A stretch of DNA of 12,929 nt from an uncultured bacterium (GTDB taxonomy: Bacteria > Bacillota > Clostridia > Oscillospirales > Ruminococcaceae), in the NCBI GenBank assembly GCA_905214265.1, contig CAJMLQ010000087.1, positions 1 to 12,929 of the forward strand, given 5' to 3'. Below, piece by piece: positions 6,192 through 12,064 of this stretch. The notes beneath the pieces were generated by a model. That model did no database searches and was not told the origin of the DNA. It saw only the letters and a program-made list of their open reading frames with translations. Both the position numbers and the translations under genes were made by a program. Position 1 is the stretch's first letter; each line of letters starts with the position of its first letter.

Positions 6192-7544
6192 ATGGCTCGT
6201 TTATTTGGAACCGACGGCGTCCGCGGCGTCGCGGGAACAGAACTGACCGCTCAAACCTGTTTCGACATCGGCCGCGCTGCGGCAATGGTCCTGACGGAGG
6301 GCTGTTCTGGCAAACCCCGTATTTTGATTGGCCGGGACACCCGTATCTCCGGCGATATGATTGAAGCGGCGCTGACCGCGGGCTTCTGTTCCATCGGAGC
6401 GATCGCCATTCCGGTGGGCGTAATCCCCACCCCTGCCCTCGCCTACCTGACGCGGGAATACCATGCAGACGCTTCTGCCATGATTTCCGCCTCGCACAAC
6501 CCTATGGAATACAACGGCATCAAGCTGTTCAACAAAGACGGTTATAAGCTGGATGACGCGCTGGAGGACCGGATTGAGGCGATCGTCCGCGGCACCCTCC
6601 ATACCATCGATCTGCCAAGCGGCGCCGGGTTGGGGACGGTCTCCCGTATCGATACGGCGGTAGAAGATTACGTCAGCTACATTCTCACCACCATCGATAC
6701 CCGGTTGGACGGCATTCGGGCGGCGGTGGACTGTGCCAACGGTGCCTCCTCCCGGACGGCTCCTGCTGCGCTCAAAAAGCTGGGGGTGGAGCTGTCGGTG
6801 ATCAACGATCAGCCCAACGGCCTGAACATCAACGATCAATGCGGCTCCACCCATATGGAAGCGGTCCGGCAGCTGGTGCTGGATACCGGGGCGGATGTCG
6901 GCCTGGCCTTTGACGGGGACGCAGACCGGCTGCTGGCAGTCGACGAACTGGGGAATCTGGTCAACGGGGACCAGATCATGGCCATCTGCGGCTGTTACCT
7001 CAAAAGCCAGGGCAAGCTCAGGAACAATGCTATTGTTGCAACCATCATGAGCAACCTCGGCCTTTTCCAGATGGGTAGCCGGGAAGGAATCACCATTCCC
7101 AAAACCAAAGTCGGTGACCGGTATGTTCTGGAGCGGATGCTGGCGGACGGTTACTCCCTTGGCGGCGAGCAGTCCGGCCACGTAATCTTCCTGGAGCATA
7201 ACACCACCGGCGACGGCTTAATTACCGCCCTTCAGCTTCTGTCCGTCATGCGGCATACCGGCAAGAAGCTGTCGGAACTGGCCCAGATCATGACGGTCCT
7301 TCCCCAAGTCACGGTCAACGTCCCCATCGAGAATGAACGAAAGTATGATTACATTGACGACGCTGAGATCATGGAGACGATCCACCAAGTAGAGCGCCTT
7401 TTTGAGGACACCGGCCGAGTGCTGATCCGCCCCTCCGGCACCGAAGCCATGATCCGGATTATGATCGAAGGACAGGACCTGCCTCTGATGGAAGAGCAGG
7501 CCAACCGCATCGCCCAAATTATGACGCGAAACCTGAAGAACTGA
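6192..7544 (+). CDS. glmM: Phosphoglucosamine mutase
   Basis: GlmM converts glucosamine-6-phosphate to glucosamine-1-phosphate in the cytosol, the step before GlmU on the route to UDP-GlcNAc for peptidoglycan. At 450 residues it has the normal length and all four domains. The N-terminus MARLFGTDGVRGVAG is diagnostic. The active-site phosphoserine is Ser101 in SASHNPMEYNGIK; the metal loop is DGDADR (241-246, aspartates 241, 243 and 245); the sugar-binding loop is GGEQSGH (324-330); and the phosphate-binding loop is RPSGTE (413-418). Nothing is missing, so it should be functional. The ATG at 6192 follows GGAAAGGA. It is transcribed alone, with its own promoter and terminator, rather than in a cdaA-ybbR-glmM operon as in many Firmicutes. 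No glmS-type ribozyme is seen in the leader. Confidence 0.98.
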   Translation: MARLFGTDGVRGVAGTELTAQTCFDIGRAAAMVLTEGCSGKPRILIGRDTRISGDMIEAALTAGFCSIGAIAIPVGVIPTPALAYLTREYHADASAMISASHNPMEYNGIKLFNKDGYKLDDALEDRIEAIVRGTLHTIDLPSGAGLGTVSRIDTAVEDYVSYILTTIDTRLDGIRAAVDCANGASSRTAPAALKKLGVELSVINDQPNGLNINDQCGSTHMEAVRQLVLDTGADVGLAFDGDADRLLAVDELGNLVNGDQIMAICGCYLKSQGKLRNNAIVATIMSNLGLFQMGSREGITIPKTKVGDRYVLERMLADGYSLGGEQSGHVIFLEHNTTGDGLITALQLLSVMRHTGKKLSELAQIMTVLPQVTVNVPIENERKYDYIDDAEIMETIHQVERLFEDTGRVLIRPSGTEAMIRIMIEGQDLPLMEEQANRIAQIMTRNLKN

Positions 7545-7556
7545 ATCGGCTTCCTC

Positions 7557-7588
7557 AAACGCCGCCGGCTGACGCCGGCGGCGTTTTT
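7557..7588 (+). terminator. Intrinsic terminator after glmM
   Basis: ACGCCGCCGGC (7559-7569), loop TGAC, GCCGGCGGCGT (7574-7584), with AA/TT pairs extending the stem and a run of five T in total. It lies 12-15 bp beyond the glmM stop. The next stretch to 7707 is AT-rich and I see no gene in it. Confidence 0.93.
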
Positions 7589-7707
7589 CATGTATTCGTT
7601 ACACTTTTACAAAGGTTTGTTCACGTATTCTTTTTATTCCATCCAAATGCTGACAAAAACACGATCTAAGCCCAAAGAAAATCCAAAAATTTTGTAAAAA
7701 TCACATA

Positions 7708-7736
7708 GATACAAACAGCTTTTTTTATGGTATAAT
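7708..7736 (+). promoter_or_regulatory. Promoter of the phoH-ybeY-dgkA-era cluster
   Basis: A perfect -10 TATAAT (7731-7736) preceded by TGG (extended -10), with a weak -35 GATACA (7708-7713) at 17 bp. The start near 7743 gives a leader of about 67 nt containing a small GCGGA/TCCGC hairpin. No further strong promoter was found before recO, so this one probably drives much of the cluster. Confidence 0.8.
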
Positions 7737-7809
7737 ACTAGTAATTTCAGATAAGAAATGGGCGGCGGATGCGTGCTCCGCTCCCGCTGGAAAGGCGTGG
7801 TCGTAAACA

Positions 7810-8784
7810 TTGGCAGAACAAAACATTACACTAAACAGCACTGCGGAGGGTATTGCCCTCTGCGGAAGCTATGATCGCAATCTGGAAATATTAAAAAAAG
7901 AGTACGACACTGAAATCGTTCTCCGCGGCTGCGACCTGAAAATCATAGGAGAGGAAAGCCGCGTTGCCCTCTGTGCCAAAGCGGTGGGCGCGCTTCTCCC
8001 TCTGATCGCCCAGGGAAAGGACATTGATGAACTGAACGTCCGCTATGCAATTTCCCTAACAAATGAGGGCAATGAGAAGGAGATGCAGACCTTGAGCGGC
8101 AGTGCCATCTGCATTACGCAGAAAGGCAAGCCGGTTCATCCCAAAACCGTGGGACAGAAACGGTATATCAAAACCATTGAAGAAAACACCATTACCCTGG
8201 GCATCGGACCGGCGGGAACCGGAAAGACTTATCTGGCGGTGGCTATGGCGGTCAACGCTTTCCGTTCCGGCAGCGTGTCCCGTATTATCCTCACCCGTCC
8301 GGCGGTGGAAGCTGGGGAAAAGCTGGGCTTTCTCCCCGGAGACCTGCAGAACAAGGTGGACCCTTACCTCCGTCCCCTGTATGATGCGCTGTTTGATTTT
8401 CTCGGCGCGGAGGGCTTTTTGAAGTATCAGGAGCGGGGCAGCATTGAGGTGGCGCCTCTTGCCTATATGCGCGGGCGGACGCTGGACGAATCCTTCATCA
8501 TCCTGGACGAGGCACAAAACACGACCCGGGAGCAGATGAAAATGTTCCTGACGCGGCTGGGATTCGGCTCCAAAATCATCATCACCGGTGACATCACCCA
8601 GATTGACCTGCCCGACAACAAAAAGTCCGGCCTGGTTGAGGCGATGCGAGTGCTGCGGAACGTGGAGGATATCGGCATTGTCAAATTTACGGACAAGGAC
8701 GTTGTCCGTCATAAATTGGTACAGGACATCATCAAGGCTTACGACCGTTATTATGAGGAGGGCAAATCGAAGCACTATGAATAA
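7810..8784 (+). CDS. PhoH-like ATPase (YbeZ type)
   Basis: A cytosolic P-loop ATPase of the PhoH/YbeZ family, commonly paired with YbeY and thought to act in RNA processing or ribosome maturation, possibly as a helicase. The N-terminal region to about residue 80 is a small KH-like domain; then Walker A GPAGTGKT (133-140), TRPAVEAGEKLGFLPGD (162-178) and Walker B IILDEAQN (230-237) follow, with ITGDITQ downstream as the sensor-like motif. At 324 residues it is full length. Translation must begin at or after TTG 7810, because an in-frame TAA at 7804 blocks anything longer. TTG 7810 gives the usual N-terminal length, although the nearest Shine-Dalgarno-like AAAGG is about 14 nt away, so initiation may be weak. 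The gene overlaps ybeY by 8 bases. Confidence 0.95.
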   Translation: MAEQNITLNSTAEGIALCGSYDRNLEILKKEYDTEIVLRGCDLKIIGEESRVALCAKAVGALLPLIAQGKDIDELNVRYAISLTNEGNEKEMQTLSGSAICITQKGKPVHPKTVGQKRYIKTIEENTITLGIGPAGTGKTYLAVAMAVNAFRSGSVSRIILTRPAVEAGEKLGFLPGDLQNKVDPYLRPLYDALFDFLGAEGFLKYQERGSIEVAPLAYMRGRTLDESFIILDEAQNTTREQMKMFLTRLGFGSKIIITGDITQIDLPDNKKSGLVEAMRVLRNVEDIGIVKFTDKDVVRHKLVQDIIKAYDRYYEEGKSKHYE

Positions 8785-9280
8785 GGTAAAAGTGGTCATT
8801 TCCAACCGACAAAACGATGTGAAGATTCCAACGGGTATCCGCCTGCTGGTCCGGCGCTGCTGCAACGCAGCTCTCCGGGAAGAAAATTTCACGGAAGACG
8901 CGGAGATTTCCGTTTCTTTTGTCAACAACGAAGAGATCCAGGCGCTGAACGCCAAGCATCGGAACAAGGACGCCGTAACCGACGTGCTGAGCTTCCCTCT
9001 GGGAGAAAACGGCCAGTATGATCGCAACGAAACCACCGGCGCGCTGTTGCTGGGCGACATCGTCATCTCCATGCCCAAGGCCATGGAGCAGGCGGAGACC
9101 TTTGGTCACTCCCTCCAACGGGAGGTCGGATTCTTGACCGTCCATTCCATGTTCCATCTGCTGGGATATGACCACGAAGAAGGTGGGCTCGCCGCCGTGC
9201 GGATGCGGGAGAAGGAAGAAACCGTTCTGACCATGCTGGGGATCCCCCGGGGCGCCAGCTATGTCATGGAAAATGAATAA
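8777..9280 (+). CDS. ybeY: Endoribonuclease YbeY (16S rRNA maturation)
   Basis: YbeY is a zinc-dependent single-strand endoribonuclease needed for 16S rRNA 3'-end processing and ribosome quality control. The 167-residue product has the zinc triad His123, His127 and His133 in HSMFHLLGYDHEE, close to the family's HGxLHLxGYDH, with Ser-Met in place of the usual Gly-x. NKDAVTDVLSFPL (63-75) and GDIVIS (93-98) are the other conserved blocks. The ATG at 8777 lies inside the end of phoH in ATGAATAA; AGGAGGG about 14 nt upstream can serve it. An in-frame ATG at 8753 would swallow that ribosome binding site and is less likely. Overlaps at both ends indicate a translationally coupled phoH-ybeY-dgkA unit, matching the known functional link of YbeY with PhoH-like proteins and Era. 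Confidence 0.95.
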   Translation: MNKVKVVISNRQNDVKIPTGIRLLVRRCCNAALREENFTEDAEISVSFVNNEEIQALNAKHRNKDAVTDVLSFPLGENGQYDRNETTGALLLGDIVISMPKAMEQAETFGHSLQREVGFLTVHSMFHLLGYDHEEGGLAAVRMREKEETVLTMLGIPRGASYVMENE

Positions 9281-9755
9281 GATCGATCAGGAGAGACGGG
9301 CGCTGCTCAAAAGCTTCCTCTATGCTTTTCGCGGCGTCCGCTTCTGCGTAAAAAGTGAGCGGAACATGCGCATCCACTTGGCGGCGGCGGTCATCGTCAC
9401 CGCTTTTTCCCTTGTCTACGGATTGAACGCGGTAGAATATGCGGTCCTGTTTCTGGCCATGGGATTCGTCATTGTCTGCGAGGCGGTGAACACCTCCATT
9501 GAGGCTATGGTGAACCTGGAAAGCCCCGCCTATCACGATCTGGCACGGATTGCCAAGGACGTGGCGGCCGGCGCTGTGCTGACAGCGGCCTTTACGGCCG
9601 GAGTGGTGGGCGTCTGTCTGTTCCTCCACTTCCCGCGGCTGACTGAGACGCTGCTGGCTATTGTCACGACGCCGTGGCTGTTCGCATTGTTTTTGGTACT
9701 GCTGGCAGGCGGCATACTGTTTGCCTTCCAGGGGAACCGGTTGTTCCGAAAGTGA
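9273..9755 (+). CDS. dgkA: Undecaprenol/diacylglycerol kinase family membrane protein
   Basis: Integral membrane kinase of the DgkA family; in Gram-positives it phosphorylates undecaprenol to recycle the lipid carrier of cell-wall synthesis. The 160-residue protein shows FRGVRFCVKSERNMRIH (19-35), then helices at about 34-50 and 53-70, and the catalytic segment CEAVNTSIEAMVNL (69-82), with Glu70 and Glu77 as probable metal ligands, then ARIAKDVAAGAVL (91-103). After a third helix (about 100-118) there is an additional hydrophobic segment at 134-152, so it is longer than the usual 120-140 residues, with probably four membrane spans. I prefer ATG 9273, which overlaps ybeY in the same ATGAATAA arrangement as the previous junction; ATG 9261 is a possible alternative. 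Lipid specificity is inferred from phylum. Confidence 0.9.
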   Translation: MNKIDQERRALLKSFLYAFRGVRFCVKSERNMRIHLAAAVIVTAFSLVYGLNAVEYAVLFLAMGFVIVCEAVNTSIEAMVNLESPAYHDLARIAKDVAAGAVLTAAFTAGVVGVCLFLHFPRLTETLLAIVTTPWLFALFLVLLAGGILFAFQGNRLFRK

Positions 9756-9931
9756 GAAGCGCATGAAAACATTGGTGGCGGCTTTGGGCCAATGGAGTTG
9801 GAAAATCGCCTCCACTGACCGTGCAGTTTGCGTAGACTGTCCTCCCTCGCCATTGACTCACCTGTCGGGAAAATCCAGCTTCTGCTGACCCGGAAATCGC
9901 TCCGGAATGATTTCGAATTAAAGGAGAACCT
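9756..9931 (+). other. dgkA-era spacer, no recognisable gene
   Basis: This 176-bp spacer sits where many Firmicutes carry cdd (cytidine deaminase). I see no deaminase motif (no HAE or PCxxC pattern) in any frame. It holds one short open frame of 41 codons (ATG 9763 to 9888, starting MKTLVAALGQ) with no good ribosome binding site and no recognisable similarity, and no strong promoter or terminator. AAAGGAG at its end is era's ribosome binding site. Confidence 0.5.
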
Positions 9932-10828
9932 ATGAATACAAAGTCCGCATTCATTGCCATCGTGGGCAAGGCAAACGTGGGGAAATCCTCCCTGCTCAAC
10001 GCACTTTTGGGAGAGAAGATCGCCATCGTTTCCTCTAAACCCCAAACTACCCGTACCCGGATCACCGGCGTGCTGACCCAAGACGAATACCAGTGGGTCT
10101 TTCTGGACACTCCCGGCATCCACAAGGCGAAAACCAAGCTGAGCGCCCACATGAACAAGGTGGTCACCACCAGCGTCTCCGACGTGGATCTGGCGCTTTT
10201 TGTCGTGGAGCCCATGGGCAGTCTCAACGAGGAGGAGCTGGCGCTGCTCGAACAATTCCGTGCCCTTTCCCTGCCGGTTTTACTGGTCATCAACAAAATC
10301 GATCTGGTGGACGAGGAAAAGCTCCTGGCCCGGATTGCCGAAGTCAGCGCCCTATACGATTTCGCTGCCGTTCTGCCCATCAGTGTCACAGAATCCAAGG
10401 GAATTTCCGATTTGATGGACGAGCTGCGGCAGAACACGGAAGAAGGCCCCCACTTTTTTCCTGACGACACCCTGACTGACCAGCCAGAGCGGACCATCGC
10501 CGCTGAAATCATTCGGGAAAAAATCCTGCGGAATATGCGGGATGAGATCCCCCATGGCACAGCGGTAGACATCGAGAAAATGCGGGAGCGAGAAAATGGC
10601 GAAATTCTCGACGTGGAAGCTACCATCTATTGCGAAAAGGAGAGCCATAAGGGCATGATCATCGGCAAAGGCGGCGCTATGCTCAAAAAAATTGCCTCCG
10701 AAGCCCGGGCAGACCTGGAAGCCTTTCTGGAGACCCGCGTCAATCTCAAATGCTGGGTCAAGGTCCGGGATGACTGGCGCAACAGTGAAAACGCCATTAG
10801 ACAGGTGGGCCTGCGCTATGAGGAGTGA
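9932..10828 (+). CDS. era: GTPase Era
   Basis: Era is an essential GTPase that binds the 3' end of 16S rRNA during 30S assembly. The 298-residue protein has the full set of motifs: G1 GKANVGKS (12-19), G2 in QTTRTRI (38-44), G3 DTPG (59-62), G4 NKID (121-124), and a G5 region reading ISVTESKG. The C-terminal KH domain includes GMIIGKGGAMLKKI and the EIPHGTAV lead-in that binds rRNA. Two small oddities: G1 is GKANVGKS where the usual Era reads GRPNVGKS, and G5 is SV rather than SA; both should still bind nucleotide. The ATG at 9932 follows AAAGGAG. It is the fourth gene of the phoH cluster and, with ybeY, forms a ribosome-maturation set. The HAD remnant starts 2 bases after its stop codon. Confidence 0.97.
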   Translation: MNTKSAFIAIVGKANVGKSSLLNALLGEKIAIVSSKPQTTRTRITGVLTQDEYQWVFLDTPGIHKAKTKLSAHMNKVVTTSVSDVDLALFVVEPMGSLNEEELALLEQFRALSLPVLLVINKIDLVDEEKLLARIAEVSALYDFAAVLPISVTESKGISDLMDELRQNTEEGPHFFPDDTLTDQPERTIAAEIIREKILRNMRDEIPHGTAVDIEKMRERENGEILDVEATIYCEKESHKGMIIGKGGAMLKKIASEARADLEAFLETRVNLKCWVKVRDDWRNSENAIRQVGLRYEE

Positions 10829-10830
10829 TC

Positions 10831-11087
10831 ATGAAATACCGGGCAGTCTTCTTTGACCGGGACGGCACCCTGACCTACAACAGCCCGGATTGGGAAAGGC
10901 TGCGCTGACCGCACAGAACGTATCAGCCGGCGAAAGCCTTTATATCGACGACACCCAAGTGGAAGCGGACGGAGCCCGCAAACAGGGGTTTACCTCTTTC
11001 TGGCTGGACCGGACCGGTGAAAACCAAGGCGAATTTGTTGCAAAAAATTTGCTGGATCTGGTTCATTTTGCAGAAAGCATAGGATAA
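10831..11087 (+). pseudogene. HAD-superfamily hydrolase, internally deleted remnant
   Basis: ATG 10831, with AGGAG just before it and placed 2 bp after the era stop, opens a product MKYRAVFFDRDGTLTY... with the HAD motif I DxDGT, but it stops at TGA 10906-10908 after 25 codons. In another frame from about 10890, an open stretch to TAA 11085-11087 reads AALTAQNVSAGESLYIDDTQ and continues VEADGARKQGFTSFWLDRTG, the HAD motif IV (DD) region and C-terminus. The cap and motifs II-III, roughly 130 residues in a phosphoglycolate-phosphatase-like enzyme, are missing, and the two ends are out of frame. This fits an internal deletion of an operonic HAD phosphatase. Both remaining ends look well conserved, so the loss may be recent. 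An assembly error cannot be excluded. Confidence 0.8.
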
Positions 11088-11128
11088 ACGTTCCATCCGC
11101 CGCAAGATTTTCCATCATTAGAACGGAT

Positions 11129-11177
11129 TCCGCCGGGCAACCTATTTGTGGGAAGCATCCCGAATATTTTCGGCGGA
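11129..11177 (+). promoter_or_regulatory. Hairpin that could mask the YqzL-like gene's ribosome binding site
   Basis: TCCGCCG (11129-11135) can pair with CGGCGGA (11171-11177), which overlaps the GGAGG ribosome binding site of the next gene. Inside the loop GGG (11150-11152) and CCC (11159-11161) form a second small stem. No T-run follows, so it is not a terminator. A role in restraining translation is inference. Confidence 0.35.
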
Positions 11178-11187
11178 GGACAAAGCT

Positions 11188-11391
11188 ATGGAAAGACCGA
11201 CCCCTCAAAACGCCTGGCGGCATTTCGAGCAAACTGGCACGATTGCCGACTATTTGATGTATAAAGCACTGGAAGCAGGAGGAGGAACCATCCTTGACCG
11301 TCAAGACCCGTGGGATCGTTCTGGGTCAGATCCCGATGCGGGACCAGGACCGGAAACTGATCCTTCTCACCACCGATATGGGGCTGATTGA
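11188..11391 (+). CDS. YqzL-like small protein, frame running into recO
   Basis: A small open frame starting MERPTPQNAWRHFEQTG at ATG 11188, with GGAGG about 8 bases upstream. The spacing W10-F13-T16-G17-I19-Y22-L23 resembles YqzL, a protein of about 45 residues of unknown function encoded between era and recO in Bacillus and many clostridia; position and order agree. Here there is no stop at the expected point: the frame runs to 67 codons and overlaps recO (from TTG 11294) by 98 bases in another frame. The N-terminal 30-35 residues look like the true family domain; the Asp/Pro/Gly-rich tail is encoded by the start of recO and may be incidental. The AGGAGGAGG run near its codons 30-33 is recO's ribosome binding site. 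Function unknown. Confidence 0.6.
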   Translation: MERPTPQNAWRHFEQTGTIADYLMYKALEAGGGTILDRQDPWDRSGSDPDAGPGPETDPSHHRYGAD

Positions 11392-12037
11392 AGCAATCGC
11401 CCGCGGCGTCGGCGGCAAAAAAGCGAAAATTGCCGCCGCTGCCGAATTACTCGCATACAGCGACTTTTGCCTGTTTGAGGGCAAAAGCGGCTACATAGTC
11501 AATTCTGCGGACCTGGACCGGAATTTCTACAATCTGCGCCTGGACCTGCAGAAGCTGTCGCTGGCCAGCTATTTCTGTGAGTTGACCCGGTTTATCCTTC
11601 CGGACAAGGACAACGGTTCCGCCTGTCTGAGGCTTCTGCTCAACACTCTTTGGCTGCTGGAGCAGGAAAAACGCTCCCCCGCCTTTTTAAAATCGGTTTA
11701 CGAGCTGCGATTGCTGACTCTGTCGGGGTTTGCGCCGGATCTTTCCGGCTGTTCGGCCTGTGGATCGGAAGAAGCCTCTGTATTTTTCCCCATCGACGGA
11801 GTCCTGTACTGCGAGGACTGTATCGGACGGATGCCGCCGGACCGTCTTCGGCTCCCTTTGCCAGATCCGGTCCGCCAAGCTATGCGTTATATTTGCGAAG
11901 CACCGGACGAAAAGCTTTTCTCCTTCCGGCTGACACCGGACAGTGAGAAATCCTTAGGAACCGTGGCAGAAGCCTACGCCATCTGCCAGACCGGCGCGCA
12001 ATTCAAGTCCCTGGACTTTCTGAAATCTATTTCCTGA
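11294..12037 (+). CDS. recO: DNA repair protein RecO
   Basis: RecO helps RecR load RecA onto SSB-coated single strands in the RecFOR recombination pathway and anneals complementary DNA. The 247-residue product has the N-terminal OB fold (MTVKTRGIVLGQIPMRDQDR, then the LLTTDMGLIEAIARGVGG block) and a helical C-terminal domain holding a zinc-finger-like set Cys153, Cys156, Cys173 and Cys176 (CSAC...CEDC). Length and layout are normal. The TTG at 11294 is chosen because the strong AGGAGGAGG run lies about 8 bases upstream and the product begins at the usual point. The gene begins within the YqzL-like frame and ends 27 bp before mutS2, so all three are likely co-transcribed. The TTG start may temper its dosage. 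Confidence 0.94.
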   Translation: MTVKTRGIVLGQIPMRDQDRKLILLTTDMGLIEAIARGVGGKKAKIAAAAELLAYSDFCLFEGKSGYIVNSADLDRNFYNLRLDLQKLSLASYFCELTRFILPDKDNGSACLRLLLNTLWLLEQEKRSPAFLKSVYELRLLTLSGFAPDLSGCSACGSEEASVFFPIDGVLYCEDCIGRMPPDRLRLPLPDPVRQAMRYICEAPDEKLFSFRLTPDSEKSLGTVAEAYAICQTGAQFKSLDFLKSIS

Positions 12038-12064
12038 CCCTTCCCTTTTATGAGGTATGCCAAA

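Noticed and set aside
9763..9888. 41-codon frame after dgkA as a real gene
   Set aside because: No proper ribosome binding site, no recognisable family, and unusual composition; kept only as part of the spacer description.
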